The notes: a model not told the origin generated them from the sequence alone. A DNA stretch of 64,000 nt from Marixanthomonas sp963974425 (GCF_963974425.1 NZ_CAXBCK010000015.1:1-64000), one strand, 5' to 3'; positions 1 through 9,054 are shown, counted from the first letter of the stretch. Program-made: numbers and translations.

Positions 1-461
1 TCTACGCCGTAAAACCGTTCTTCTTTGTTATAACGAAACTTAGCTCCTAATTTTATAAAGCCTTCAAAGTGGGTGTCTAAACGTCTTCGGCCTATTTTAT
101 CGCCACCAGGTCGTGGAATATAGCCTTTACCAAAGCGCGCCAATAAAGGTCCTACAATCATTATAGAACCACGTAGTGAACTTCCTTCTTGTTTAAAAAG
201 TTCAGACTCTAAGTATTCTAACTTAAGATCATCTGCTTTAAAAGCGAATTTTCCTTTACCTAGTTTTTGAATTTTTACGCCAAGGTTTCCAAGTATTGCA
301 ATCAATTTATTGACATCCCGAATATCCGGTATGTTTTCAATGATTACCTCTTCTGGAGTTAATAATACGGCACAGAGTATTTGCAAGGCTTCGTTTTTGG
401 CACCTTGCGGACGGATTTCACCTTTCAGTTTATGTCCGCCTTCAATTTGAAAAGTTCCCAT
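1..461 (-). CDS. murA: UDP-N-acetylglucosamine 1-carboxyvinyltransferase, N-terminal part (runs off the window)
   Basis: MurA catalyses the first committed step of peptidoglycan synthesis, transferring enolpyruvate from PEP to UDP-GlcNAc in the cytoplasm. I translated the minus strand from the ATG at 459-461. The N-terminus carries the active-site K22-N23 in the context GAKNEAL, followed by the family motif SSLRGSIMIVGPLLAR. The catalytic-loop segment reads PRPGGDKIGRRRLD, so Asp121 stands where E. coli MurA has the fosfomycin-reactive Cys115. About 153 codons are present and the C-terminal two thirds lie outside the window. It lies 19 bp downstream of the DUF4290 gene and is probably co-transcribed with it. 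Confidence 0.95.
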   Translation of the reverse strand, partial: MGTFQIEGGHKLKGEIRPQGAKNEALQILCAVLLTPEEVIIENIPDIRDVNKLIAILGNLGVKIQKLGKGKFAFKADDLKLEYLESELFKQEGSSLRGSIMIVGPLLARFGKGYIPRPGGDKIGRRRLDTHFEGFIKLGAKFRYNKEERFYGV

Positions 462-480
462 TAATATTGATTAATAGAGG

Positions 481-1119
481 TTAGTACCGCTTTCTACCAC
501 GGCTATTTTTGTGTGATTTTTTATTATTGCTACTATTATACCTTTTTTTGTTCTTTAAAAGGTTTTTAGCTTCTGATAGATCCTCATCACTATTTTTAAG
601 GTTTATTTTTCCTTCAGAAAGCTCAAAAAGGTGTTTAAAAATTACTTCATCGTCAACAGTATCCTTGTTCCAGTTAAGGAAACATTTCTTCATATGGTTG
701 GCAATGTTAAGGATTAAACCTTCTTTCTTATCGCCTTCTTCCCAGCTATTAGCAACATCAATCATACGCTTAATGTTATTTCCGTAGAACCTATATTTTG
801 GATGGTTTTGAGGATAAGGAAGTGGTTGTGGTGGCTCAGCTAACTCTTCACGCGAAGGTTTCGGGAATGGAGAATCTACGTCCAATTTAAAATCGGACAT
901 AATAATCAATTGATCCCAAAGTTTGTGCTGAAAATCAGGCACGTCTCGCAAGTGTGGATTTAAGTTACCCATCACCGAAATAATGCTTTTTGAAACCTTA
1001 TTTCTTTCATCGCGGTCTTCAATAGAAACCGCATGTTCTACCATTTTTTGCATATGGCGACCATATTCAGGAATAATTAAATGCGTGCGTTCTGTATTGT
1101 ATTCTATGTTATCTAACAA
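481..1119 (-). CDS. DUF4290 family protein
   Basis: A 212-aa conserved Bacteroidota protein of unknown function, recognised from its N-terminus (LDNIEYNTERTHLIIPEYGRH) and its overall composition. The N-terminal part is predicted helical. The last 30 residues are a very basic, low-complexity tail rich in K, N, S and R, which could contact nucleic acid. No signal peptide or membrane segment is seen. It lies immediately upstream of murA on the same strand, an arrangement usual in flavobacteria. Function is unknown. Confidence 0.88.
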   Translation of the reverse strand: MLDNIEYNTERTHLIIPEYGRHMQKMVEHAVSIEDRDERNKVSKSIISVMGNLNPHLRDVPDFQHKLWDQLIIMSDFKLDVDSPFPKPSREELAEPPQPLPYPQNHPKYRFYGNNIKRMIDVANSWEEGDKKEGLILNIANHMKKCFLNWNKDTVDDEVIFKHLFELSEGKINLKNSDEDLSEAKNLLKNKKRYNSSNNKKSHKNSRGRKRY

Positions 1120-1177
1120 AATTAAAAATTTAAGGAAGTATTCTTCTTGAAGTAATTATGATTGCAAAATACTAAAA

Positions 1178-1468
1178 TTATAGCGAAATGACACCTTCCA
1201 CTTCAGAAACTTGCAAATATTTCTCTATTACAGCATCGGGTGAATCCATAGTTACTTTAATAGACAAACTGGTATATTTACCTTTTGAAGAGTCACGAGT
1301 ACTAATTTCAGCATCTGTTTCATTAAAAACAGCTTCAATTTCAGCTATTTTTTCTAAATCTGAAGGAACAATGAATTTATACAAATATGCTGCAGGCCAA
1401 GTGGTGTCTGCTTCTAGTTGCTCTCGAAGACGATTATAGAAGTCTTCAGTTTTTTTTTCGTCTTTCAT
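1178..1468 (-). CDS. DUF493 (YbeD-like) family protein
   Basis: A 96-aa protein starting at the ATG at 1466-1468. An upstream in-frame extension to 1540 exists, but it is K/R-rich, poorly conserved in character and would be atypical for the family. The DUF493 pattern is visible: a FYNRLREQLE helix, a YLYKFIVPS strand, and the C-terminal SIKVTMDSPDAVIEKYLQVSEVEGVISL ferredoxin-like fold. YbeD-type proteins are small ACT-like proteins of uncertain, possibly regulatory, function. The gene is divergent from the NTPase gene that starts 84 bp away. Confidence 0.85.
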   Translation of the reverse strand: MKDEKKTEDFYNRLREQLEADTTWPAAYLYKFIVPSDLEKIAEIEAVFNETDAEISTRDSSKGKYTSLSIKVTMDSPDAVIEKYLQVSEVEGVISL

Positions 1469-1552
1469 CAATTTATTTCTTTTTCTTTTACACAAAGATA
1501 CACTTTTCAGTATCAATAAATATTTGCTTATTTTGTACAAAAATCATTCCGC

Positions 1553-2089
1553 TTGAAAACTAAACGAATTGTAATAACCGGAGGCCCCGGAACGGGAAAA
1601 ACAACCTTGATAGATGAACTGGAAAAAAGAGGCTACACTTGCTTACACGAAGTGTCTAGAGAAATTACTAAAAAAGCGCAAGAAGAGGGAGTTGAACAAC
1701 TTTTTTTAACCGATCCTATTCTCTTTAGTCAACGATTATTAGACGGCAGATTAGCACAATTTATAGAAGCTAAGGCATACCAAAAAGAGTATTTATTTTA
1801 CGATCGTGGACTACCAGATGTAACCGCTTATATGGATTACTTTAAAACAGAATATCCTGAAAGCTTTACCAATAGCTGCCTCGATAATCAATACGATACG
1901 GTCTTTTTATTACCACCTTGGAAAAAAATATATAAGCAAGACAATGAACGGTATGAAAATTTTGAAGAAGCTAAGAAAATTCATACTGCACTGTTGAAGG
2001 GCTATGAAAATTATGGATATGACGTTCAATTAGTTCCAGTAGGTACTGTAGAAGAACGAATTACATACATACTTGATAATTTGAAGTAA
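1553..2089 (+). CDS. P-loop NTPase of the AAA_28 type
   Basis: A 178-aa cytoplasmic NTPase. The Walker A motif GGPGTGKTT lies at residues 10-18, followed by a kinase-like core with YDRGLPDVTAYM (residues about 83-95), a DRG-type acceptor motif seen in the AAA_28/NadR-like ATPases. The start is TTG; no ATG fits upstream of the P-loop. The gene is followed after 5 bp by recQ on the same strand, so the two are probably co-transcribed. The substrate is not known for this family in Bacteroidota; a nucleoside or metabolite kinase activity is possible but not shown. Confidence 0.8.
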   Translation: MKTKRIVITGGPGTGKTTLIDELEKRGYTCLHEVSREITKKAQEEGVEQLFLTDPILFSQRLLDGRLAQFIEAKAYQKEYLFYDRGLPDVTAYMDYFKTEYPESFTNSCLDNQYDTVFLLPPWKKIYKQDNERYENFEEAKKIHTALLKGYENYGYDVQLVPVGTVEERITYILDNLK

Positions 2090-2094
2090 ACTAT

Positions 2095-3996
2095 TTGAAA
2101 ACACCACTGCAAATCCTTGAAAATTATTGGGGTTTTACTTCCTTTAAACCGATGCAGGAAGCCATTATCGCTTCGGTATTAAACGATAAAGACACCGTTG
2201 CCCTGCTGCCTACTGGCGGGGGGAAATCAATGTGTTTTCAAATTCCGGGACTGCTAAAAGAAGGAACTTGCATTGTTGTTTCACCATTAATTGCCTTAAT
2301 GGCCGATCAAGTAAACGCTTTAAAAGATCGTGGTATTAAAGCGATGCACATTTCGGGAGGGATTTCTTTTTCTGAATTGCAAACCAGTATGGATAATGTT
2401 CTCTACGGAAATTATAAGTTTTTATACCTATCCCCCGAACGCTTGCAACAAGAGTTGGTACAAAATACTATTAGGCAATTAAACGTAAGTCTAATTGCTG
2501 TAGATGAAGCACATTGTATTTCGCAATGGGGCAACGATTTTCGGCCAGCTTATAAAAACATTACTGTTTTAAGAGAACTAAAACCTTTGGCTCCTTTTAT
2601 TGCGTTAACTGCCACGGCAACGCCAGAAGTTTTAGAAGATACTATCAAAGAATTAAATTTAGAACTTCCCGCTGTTTATAAAAACTCTTTTGTCCGTTCT
2701 AATCTTTCATACCAAGTACACAAAGTTGACGACAAATTATACCACATAGAACAACTTTTAAAAAACAATACCGGATCGGCCATTGTGTATGTGAGAAGTC
2801 GAAAAAGTGCCGTTGAGACCAGTAATCACCTAAATCAATTAGGGTTTCGTAGTACATTTTATCACGGCGGAATTTCAAAAAAGGAAAAAGACAACCGCTT
2901 GCAACAATGGCAAACGGGAAGCATTCCCACCATGGTAGCTACCAATGCTTTTGGAATGGGAATAGATCATCCAAACGTTCGGTTTGTCATCCATATTCAA
3001 TTACCCGAAAGTCTAGAGAGTTATTTTCAAGAAGCAGGTCGCGCTGGCCGTGATGGAAATTATGCTCAAGCCGTATTATTGTATAGTGAGTACGATAAAA
3101 TCTTGGTGAAAAAACAGTTTATTGATGCTTTACCAACACCTAAACATTTAAAAAAAATCTACCGAAAACTGAACAATTATTTTCAGGTTTCATATGGAGA
3201 AGGAGAATTTGAACAATTCAGTTTTAGTTTTACCGAGTTTTGCAGCACCTACAAATTGAACACCTTATTAGCTTACAATGCCCTAAATTCACTGGATAGA
3301 TTGGCAGTTATACAACTATCAAAGGAGTTTGGCCGTAAGTCAACCGTACAGTTTTTATGGCCTTCAGAAAAAGTATTGGATTATTTTTCAGGAGATATAA
3401 CTACCTCAGTTATTGGAAAAACAATACTCCGGCTATACGGTGGTATTTTTGAAATGCCTACAGGGGTTGACTTGGATGTTATTTCAAAAAAAACGGGACA
3501 ATCGGTTACAGTTATCATTTCAGTATTACAAAAAATGGAACGTGATGATGTGATTGATCTATTGCTAAAAGTAACCGATGCGACCATCACATTTTTAAAA
3601 CCCAGAGAAGACGATAAAACCATCAATGTAATTGCCAAAGAGATTGAAGCGCTCAATGAAAAAAAGCGAAAGCAAGTAGCTTCGGTATTACAATATGTTG
3701 AAAATACCAAAGAATGCAGAAGCGTGCAGTTGGTGCGATATTTTGGAGATGTGGAAGCTAACGTTTGTGGAGTTTGCTCTGTTTGTGCTTCACAAAAAAA
3801 AGTGGCAAGCAAAAGCGAAATGAAGCTTATTTCAGAAAAAATATTACAATTATTAGAAGAAAAGGAAATGGATGGGCGGGAGCTTTCAGAAAAAAGTACT
3901 TTTGCAACCGAAAAAATGATTCACGTATTACGGTTATTGCTAGATAATGGCAAGATTAAACTGAATACCAAAAACCAATATTACATACATTCATGA
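2095..3996 (+). CDS. recQ: ATP-dependent DNA helicase RecQ
   Basis: A 633-aa superfamily 2, 3'-5' DNA helicase for recombination repair and fork processing. It has the N-terminal Q-motif region (TSFKPMQEAII), Walker A (LPTGGGKS), Walker B DEAHCISQWG near residues 137-146, SF2 motif III TATAT, and helicase C motifs ending in QEAGRAGRDG. The RecQ zinc-binding domain is shown by CRSVQLVRYFGD..CGVCSVC near residues 540-562. The C-terminal 70 residues look like a degenerate winged helix/HRDC-like tail. The start is TTG. The stop overlaps the fmt start (ATGA), indicating translational coupling. Confidence 0.95.
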   Translation: MKTPLQILENYWGFTSFKPMQEAIIASVLNDKDTVALLPTGGGKSMCFQIPGLLKEGTCIVVSPLIALMADQVNALKDRGIKAMHISGGISFSELQTSMDNVLYGNYKFLYLSPERLQQELVQNTIRQLNVSLIAVDEAHCISQWGNDFRPAYKNITVLRELKPLAPFIALTATATPEVLEDTIKELNLELPAVYKNSFVRSNLSYQVHKVDDKLYHIEQLLKNNTGSAIVYVRSRKSAVETSNHLNQLGFRSTFYHGGISKKEKDNRLQQWQTGSIPTMVATNAFGMGIDHPNVRFVIHIQLPESLESYFQEAGRAGRDGNYAQAVLLYSEYDKILVKKQFIDALPTPKHLKKIYRKLNNYFQVSYGEGEFEQFSFSFTEFCSTYKLNTLLAYNALNSLDRLAVIQLSKEFGRKSTVQFLWPSEKVLDYFSGDITTSVIGKTILRLYGGIFEMPTGVDLDVISKKTGQSVTVIISVLQKMERDDVIDLLLKVTDATITFLKPREDDKTINVIAKEIEALNEKKRKQVASVLQYVENTKECRSVQLVRYFGDVEANVCGVCSVCASQKKVASKSEMKLISEKILQLLEEKEMDGRELSEKSTFATEKMIHVLRLLLDNGKIKLNTKNQYYIHS

Positions 3997-4940
3997 GAGA
4001 CTTACGGATTGTTTTTATGGGCACACCAGATTTTGCTGTTGGGGTTCTAAAAAAACTATTAGAAGAAGATAAAAATATAGTCGGAGTAATAACAGCTCCT
4101 GATAGACCTGCCGGGAGAGGACGAAAATTAAAACCTTCAGCGGTAAAGGAATTTGCGTTGTCTAAAAACCTCCCTGTTTTACAGCCTACAAACTTAAAAG
4201 ACGACAATTTTTTAACTGAATTAAAAGCGCTTGAAGTCAACCTGCAAATTGTCGTAGCTTTCCGTATGTTGCCAAAAGTAGTTTGGTCCTTACCAGATTA
4301 TGGTACGTTTAATCTGCATGCTTCCCTCCTACCACAATATCGTGGTGCTGCACCTATTAATTGGGCAATTATTAACCAAGAAGAAAAAACCGGGGTTACT
4401 ACCTTTTTTATAGACGAAAAAATAGATACTGGAGCTATTATTTTAAAAGAAGAAGTTTCTATTTCAGAAAACGAAACTGCTGAAAGTCTTCACGATACCT
4501 TAATGGAGCTTGGTAGCGAATTGGTAGTGAAAACGGTTTCTAAAATCGAAATTGATGAAGCTAACCCAATTCCTCAAATTAAGGATATAACTATAAAAGA
4601 TGCGCCTAAACTTACTTCAGAAAACACAAGAATAAATTGGAATGAATCGGTTGAAACCATTGACGCCTTTATTAGAGGACTTTCCCCTTATCCGGTTGCT
4701 TGGAGCATGCTAGAAAATGAAGGAGAAACTTTAAAAGCAAAAATCTATTCTGCGACCAAAGAAATGGTTGCACATTCAGAAAAACCTGGTACTGTTACAA
4801 CAGATAAAAAAAATATGAAAGTAGCTGCAAAAAACGGGTATATATATATTAAGGTATTGCAACTGCCAGGAAAACGGAAAATGGATATTGGCTCTCTATT
4901 AAATGGTTTTTCGTTTGCAAAAGAAGCGAAACTTGTGTAA
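3993..4940 (+). CDS. fmt: methionyl-tRNA formyltransferase
   Basis: A 315-aa enzyme that formylates initiator Met-tRNA using 10-formyl-tetrahydrofolate. The N-terminal formyltransferase fold is shown by RIVFMGTPDFAV, the signature FNLHASLLPQYRGAAPINWAI (Asn and His of the catalytic triad) and the downstream DTGAIIL (Asp). The C-terminal OB-like domain holds FIRGLSPYPVAWS. Length is normal. The ATG overlaps the recQ stop by 4 bp. Confidence 0.96.
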   Translation: MRDLRIVFMGTPDFAVGVLKKLLEEDKNIVGVITAPDRPAGRGRKLKPSAVKEFALSKNLPVLQPTNLKDDNFLTELKALEVNLQIVVAFRMLPKVVWSLPDYGTFNLHASLLPQYRGAAPINWAIINQEEKTGVTTFFIDEKIDTGAIILKEEVSISENETAESLHDTLMELGSELVVKTVSKIEIDEANPIPQIKDITIKDAPKLTSENTRINWNESVETIDAFIRGLSPYPVAWSMLENEGETLKAKIYSATKEMVAHSEKPGTVTTDKKNMKVAAKNGYIYIKVLQLPGKRKMDIGSLLNGFSFAKEAKLV

Positions 4941-5044
4941 TCCCTTGTCACTACTGATTTTGTTAAAATGAGTAAAAAAAAAGCTTTGGTTGTTAACAAA
5001 CACCCAAAGTTATTAACAAATACCCCGATTTAGTGCGCTATTCC

Positions 5045-5074
5045 TTGCATGAACCGATAATCCGTTTAAATTTG
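5045..5074 (+). promoter_or_regulatory. Bacteroidota-type promoter of the HU gene
   Basis: TTG at 5045-5047, a 19-bp spacer, then TAAATTTG at 5067-5074. This is an exact match to the Bacteroidota sigma-A form TTG-N19-TAnnTTTG. It ends 51 bp upstream of the HU start codon. Confidence 0.75.
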
Positions 5075-5125
5075 TAGAGCAATTAAATAAAGTTTAACCA
5101 ACAATCTAATTTTAAAATTTAAACT

Positions 5126-5398
5126 ATGAACAAATCAGATTTAATCGACGCAATGGCAGAAGATGCCGGAATTACAAAAGCAGCTGCAAAAAAGGCATTA
5201 GAGTCTTTCCTTGAAAACGTAGAGGGAGCGCTTAAAAAAGGAAACAGAGTATCTTTAGTAGGATTCGGTTCTTGGTCAGTATCTAGAAGAGCTGCCCGTG
5301 AAGGAAGAAACCCACAAACAGGTAAAACTATTAAAATCGCTGCTAAAAACGTTGTTAAGTTTAAAGCAGGATCAGATTTACAGAGTGCTGTAAATTAA
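5126..5398 (+). CDS. HU/IHF family DNA-binding protein
   Basis: A 90-aa nucleoid protein that binds and bends DNA as a dimer. It shows the HU helix pair (MNKSDLIDAMAEDAGITKAAAKKALESF), then the beta-arm entry GFGSWSVSRRAAREGRNPQTGKTIKI with the intercalating NPQTG loop, and the C-terminal strand VVKFKAGSDL. Monocistronic: its own promoter lies upstream and a terminator 24 bp downstream. Either HU or an IHF-like paralogue is possible; HU is the usual call for this length. Confidence 0.95.
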   Translation: MNKSDLIDAMAEDAGITKAAAKKALESFLENVEGALKKGNRVSLVGFGSWSVSRRAAREGRNPQTGKTIKIAAKNVVKFKAGSDLQSAVN

Positions 5399-5422
5399 GC
5401 AAGAAATTGTCTACTTAAATCA

Positions 5423-5449
5423 AATCCTGCCTTTCGGTGGGATTTTTTT
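5423..5449 (+). terminator. rho-independent terminator after HU gene
   Basis: A 9-bp stem (AATCCTGCC with GGTGGGATT, including two G-T pairs), a 4-nt loop, and a run of seven T at 5443-5449. Confidence 0.8.
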
Positions 5450-5483
5450 ATAGCCATATTTTCCACATCAATTGTCTTAAGTG

Positions 5484-5514
5484 TTGGATATTCAAAAATT
5501 AATGTTTAGATTTA
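5484..5514 (+). promoter_or_regulatory. probable promoter of the YqgE gene
   Basis: TTG at 5484-5486, a 20-bp spacer, then TAGATTTA at 5507-5514 (one mismatch to TAnnTTTG). It ends 18 bp before the start codon. Confidence 0.5.
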
Positions 5515-5532
5515 ATTTACAAAACTAACTTC

Positions 5533-6093
5533 ATGACTACTCTTAAACCAGCCAAAGGATTGTTATTAGTAGCTGAACCTTCTATTATAGGTGACGTTTC
5601 TTTTAATAGGTCTGTGGTGCTTTTGGCCGAACACAACGAAGAGGGATCGGTTGGTTTTATCTTAAATAAGCCTCTCGCGTACACTTTAAAAGACTTTATT
5701 TCTGAAATAGACTCCACACTTCCCGTATACAATGGAGGGCCTGTTGAGCAGGATAATTTGTACTTTATTCATAGAATACCTGAGTTGATTCCTGAGAGTA
5801 TTGAAATATCAAGTGGTATTTATTGGGGTGGTGATTTTAATTCGGTGATGGAGCTATTGCTTCAAAATAAAATAGATGAATCACAAATACGATTCTTTTT
5901 AGGGTATTCTGGATGGGAAAGCACACAACTTAATCAAGAATTACAGCTAAACAGCTGGGTGGTTGCACCCAATGATTATAAAAATGAAATAATTGGTAAA
6001 CCTTACACCAATTTTTGGAAAGAAAAAATGATTGAGTTTGGCGGTGATTACCTTATTTGGTCTAACTCACCAGAAAATCCTGCCTATAATTAA
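5533..6093 (+). CDS. YqgE/AlgH family protein
   Basis: A 186-aa cytoplasmic protein of the YqgE/AlgH family (DUF179). Family features seen: N-terminal PAKGLLLVAEPSIIGDVSFNRSVVLLAEHNEEGSVGFILNKPL, the central YNGGPVEQDNLYFIH, and the FFLGYSGWESTQLNQEL segment. The biochemical function is not known; the family was named from an alginate regulator in Pseudomonas. The stop overlaps the stop of the convergent aminotransferase by 4 bp. Confidence 0.92.
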   Translation: MTTLKPAKGLLLVAEPSIIGDVSFNRSVVLLAEHNEEGSVGFILNKPLAYTLKDFISEIDSTLPVYNGGPVEQDNLYFIHRIPELIPESIEISSGIYWGGDFNSVMELLLQNKIDESQIRFFLGYSGWESTQLNQELQLNSWVVAPNDYKNEIIGKPYTNFWKEKMIEFGGDYLIWSNSPENPAYN

Positions 6094-6932
6094 CCCAACC
6101 GTGCTTTTACGTTCAATTTAGCTAACAATTCTTTAGCCACTTCTTGTCTATATTCCTTTTTACGGTATTTAGATACTGGCTGAATTCCTGTAATTACATT
6201 GGTAATAAAAATTTCGTCTGCTTTTTGAAGTTCAAAAGGTGAAACTGATGTTTCTTCCAAAACATAATCTGGCATCTGACCTAAAATTTTGATAATCTGC
6301 TTTCTAAGAATACCATTTAAACAACCATCTGTAATTGGTGGTGTTTTTATTTTATAATCTTTTACCAGAAAAATATTTCCATTTAAAGCTTCCACCACTT
6401 GCTTTTTTTCATTTAACAACAAGCAATTGGCGTAATCGTTTTCTTTTGCATAGACGCTTCCCAAAACATTCAATACTTTATTGGTCGTTTTTAACGTAGA
6501 AAGCAAGCCTGAATTTATATAGTGGTCTTTAAATAATTCTATTTCATAGAAAGTATCATCCATAGTATAAAATGGATTCGCAAGTTCTTCAGAAGTAATT
6601 AAAAATGCTACATTATTTGTCGTTGGAGAATACTTCCCTCCTGTTTTACGCCACACTAATATTTTTGCTCGAAAGGCCCCATTTTTATTTTCTGAAGATG
6701 CTATGGTATTCAACACCTGCTCTTCCAAATATTCTGGAGTAAAACTCATGGGTATTTCCATACGTAAAATACGCATAGAAGCCATTAGGCGAAAATAATG
6801 GTCTTCCCAAAAATATATTTTACCGCCAGAAACTCGAAGGGTTTCGAATACAGCATCCCCGTAGTTTAATCCGCGGTTATCCGGTAAAATTGTTGAATTG
6901 TTTTCTTGTAGTGTTCCGTTAAAATTGATCAT
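6090..6932 (-). CDS. class IV PLP-dependent aminotransferase / aminodeoxychorismate lyase-like
   Basis: A 280-aa fold-type IV PLP enzyme. N-terminal NRGLNYGDAVFETLRVSGGKIYFWEDHYFRL is the class IV start, and the PLP lysine lies in LLSTLKTTNKVLNVLGS (TLKTTNK). The EALNGNIFLVKD segment corresponds to the E-x-x-x-x-N-hydrophobic motif. Family members include branched-chain aminotransferase and 4-amino-4-deoxychorismate lyase (PabC). The short length and motif style favour a PabC-like enzyme for folate synthesis, but substrate cannot be settled from sequence. Confidence 0.85.
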   Translation of the reverse strand: MINFNGTLQENNSTILPDNRGLNYGDAVFETLRVSGGKIYFWEDHYFRLMASMRILRMEIPMSFTPEYLEEQVLNTIASSENKNGAFRAKILVWRKTGGKYSPTTNNVAFLITSEELANPFYTMDDTFYEIELFKDHYINSGLLSTLKTTNKVLNVLGSVYAKENDYANCLLLNEKKQVVEALNGNIFLVKDYKIKTPPITDGCLNGILRKQIIKILGQMPDYVLEETSVSPFELQKADEIFITNVITGIQPVSKYRKKEYRQEVAKELLAKLNVKARLG

Positions 6933-7004
6933 AAAAAAGCCGCTTTTATTCTGAATTTTTTCAAAATAGTGCGGCGCAAAGATATTATAAATTAGGCGGA
7001 ACTG

Positions 7005-7391
7005 TTACTTAGAACCCAATATCTGTTTTAAATCTGAAACCATATTATCCCAAAGCATTTTCCCTTCATCAATTTCATCTTCTTCGGCATAATCTGTAAT
7101 CATTAAGGAAACATCTTTGGTGATTTCATCTACCTGAATACGAAGTTCAAAAAAGTAATCGGTATCCTCGTCATCTAACCAACGGAATTTTATTCGTTCA
7201 CCACTCTTCTTTCCTAGCAGTTTAGCTTTTTCTTCACTTCCTTCCCACATAAAAGTAAAAAATTCACCACGAGAATTTACATTATCGGCATACCACTCAC
7301 TCATTCCTGAAGGAGTCGAAATATATTGATATAACAATGATGGAGAAACCTGTATAGGAAATTCCATTTCGTATTTTATTTTGTCTTCCAT
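7005..7391 (-). CDS. START-like (SRPBCC) domain protein
   Basis: A 128-aa single-domain protein with a helix-grip fold pattern: KYEMEFPIQVSPSLLYQYISTPSGMSEWYADNV, central strands FTFMWEGSEEKAKLLG..IKFRWLD, then an acidic loop (EEDEIDEG) and a C-terminal helix (LWDNMVSDLKQIL). It is of the Bacteroidota START-like type related to AHSA1/SRPBCC proteins, which bind hydrophobic ligands or partner proteins. Ligand unknown. It is 72 bp upstream of the aminotransferase on the same strand. Confidence 0.82.
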   Translation of the reverse strand: MEDKIKYEMEFPIQVSPSLLYQYISTPSGMSEWYADNVNSRGEFFTFMWEGSEEKAKLLGKKSGERIKFRWLDDEDTDYFFELRIQVDEITKDVSLMITDYAEEDEIDEGKMLWDNMVSDLKQILGSK

Positions 7392-7768
7392 AGTTTTTTC
7401 TTAGTTAGAGCCCAATATATAGATTAATTCTAATATTGGAAAGAAAGAGGATTGATTTTTTCCTTTTTAGAATTAATTGAAAAAAACTATAAAACTTTAT
7501 CTAAAAGAAAATAGTTGACTGTAAAACAGCTTAATAAAAACATTAATCCCTACTGTCTTTGAATAACAAGAAACTTTATTAATTAAAAGGAATAAAGCAT
7601 ATAGCTTAAACAAGAACTAGAAACGAAATTGGTTAGAATAGAAACTGACCAATTTTTGTTTTAACGAAATGGGAAGTCGAATTTTACCGAAACTTTAGAA
7701 AATAATTATCTAAATAAGCTCAATACAAAATATGAAGGCAAGTATAAATCGTCTTTAATGTGAAACTA
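7392..7768. other. intergenic stretch without a recognisable gene
   Basis: 377 bp of very AT-rich sequence with no ORF of convincing composition, no clear terminator and no RNA fold that I recognise. I see nothing specific in it. Confidence 0.6.
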
Positions 7769-8146
7769 TCAATACATTTTATTTTCATTCATCGATTCCT
7801 TCGGAATTTGTTGAATTGAATCCCAATGCTCACAAATTTTCCCGTTTTCATTAAAGCGAAAAAAATCCATTGTAATGTATTCATCATTATCTGGCCAAGT
7901 TTGATGCGTATGTAAAGCCACTAAATTTCCCTCTGAAATGCATCTCACAAATTCAATGGACTTATTAGAATATTCTTTCTGCATTTTCTCAAAATAGTCT
8001 ATAAAGCCTTGTGTACCATCACTAACATCTGGATTGTGTTGAATATATACATCACCAACATATTGCTCAATTGCCTTTTTAGGATTGCCTTCGTAAGCGG
8101 TTTTATAAAATGCAATTGCTTTTTCTTTGTTGTCTTTTGTGTTCAT
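7769..8146 (-). CDS. SnoaL-like / NTF2-fold protein
   Basis: A 125-aa protein with the SnoaL-like polyketide cyclase/NTF2 fold: N-terminal helix KEKAIAFYKTAYEGNPKKAIEQYVGDVYIQHNPDVSDGTQGFIDYFEKM, then the beta-sheet MDFFRFNENGKICEHWDSIQQIP. The YIQHNP and EHWD motifs are typical of the small stand-alone SnoaL-like proteins. Catalytic role unproven. It lies 29 bp downstream of the alpha/beta hydrolase and is probably co-transcribed with it. Confidence 0.85.
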   Translation of the reverse strand: MNTKDNKEKAIAFYKTAYEGNPKKAIEQYVGDVYIQHNPDVSDGTQGFIDYFEKMQKEYSNKSIEFVRCISEGNLVALHTHQTWPDNDEYITMDFFRFNENGKICEHWDSIQQIPKESMNENKMY

Positions 8147-8175
8147 TAGAATAGTTTTTACAACAAGTGGACTGT

Positions 8176-9054
8176 TTACTTGAATACAACTTCAATAAAC
8201 TTGAGTATTTCGGGCTTCACAATATCAATGTGTTCCCAAGCTAAATTATGCCCTACATTTGGAATGATTGTTACGGTGCTGTTTGAAAATATACTGTCTG
8301 TATATTTTATATTTCCTACAGGAACCACATTATCTTTAGAGCCGTGAAAATGTACTATTGGAATTTTAAGGGTATGCCAATCTTGTTCTATTTTTGACAA
8401 TTCTGCTGCGTGAACACTTTTTTCGTCGCCAGCAACCCGGTACCCTGTTGGGACCAACCATCGTGTAACCCACCATTGTGTAAGTCGAGACGCCCAAATA
8501 TCCTTTTCCTGTTGAGGATCCATTGCGGCAGATAAAAGTATAACCCCTTTTACATTTTGATTAATTACCGCTAATCGTGCTGCCAAAGGACCTCCATAAG
8601 ATGTTCCTACCACGATAATATTATCCAACTGCAAATCGCTTACAGCAGCATTCATCAATTCTGCCTGTCTTTCAATGGAAGGCATCTCATCTCCAAAATT
8701 AGAATAGCCATAACCAGGTCTATCAATAGCATATAAATTTGCAGCCTGTGCTAGCTCTTTATCTGCCATATACGCATGCCAAGCAGTAAGGGAACTCGGT
8801 GACCCGTGAAAAAAGACCACATTGATCTCTTCATTTGATAAAGCAACTTTTTGAATCCGAATATTGAGATTTAAGCTATCTACTTGAAAAAAGGATAACT
8901 CTGTTAGAACACCTTTTTCTTTAAATCCTTCAATAATTTCAGTATCGGTTTTCCTATACTGCAGCGTAGTGCAAGATAGAAATGTAATGCAGCAAAAAAA
9001 TATGAGTTTTACAAAAAGTAATCTATCTAAGCTTTTGTTTCTACTTTTTATCAT
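8176..9054 (-). CDS. alpha/beta hydrolase, probable lipoprotein
   Basis: A 292-aa hydrolase. The N-terminus is a hydrophobic signal ending in a lipobox-like TFLSC near residue 28, so the protein is probably lipid-anchored in the periplasm or outer membrane. The fold is shown by the oxyanion segment VFFHGSPSSLTAWHAYM, the nucleophile elbow GTSYGG (Ser near residue 152), an acid in HGSKDNVVP and the catalytic His in NVGHNLAWEH. Substrate unknown: an esterase or peptidase of the Mhp/haloperoxidase-like group. Confidence 0.85.
   Translation of the reverse strand: MIKSRNKSLDRLLFVKLIFFCCITFLSCTTLQYRKTDTEIIEGFKEKGVLTELSFFQVDSLNLNIRIQKVALSNEEINVVFFHGSPSSLTAWHAYMADKELAQAANLYAIDRPGYGYSNFGDEMPSIERQAELMNAAVSDLQLDNIIVVGTSYGGPLAARLAVINQNVKGVILLSAAMDPQQEKDIWASRLTQWWVTRWLVPTGYRVAGDEKSVHAAELSKIEQDWHTLKIPIVHFHGSKDNVVPVGNIKYTDSIFSNSTVTIIPNVGHNLAWEHIDIVKPEILKFIEVVFK

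Noticed and set aside
1469..1540. N-terminal extension of the DUF493 gene
   Set aside because: The extra 24 residues (K/R-rich) do not belong to the family; the ATG at 1468 gives the normal start.
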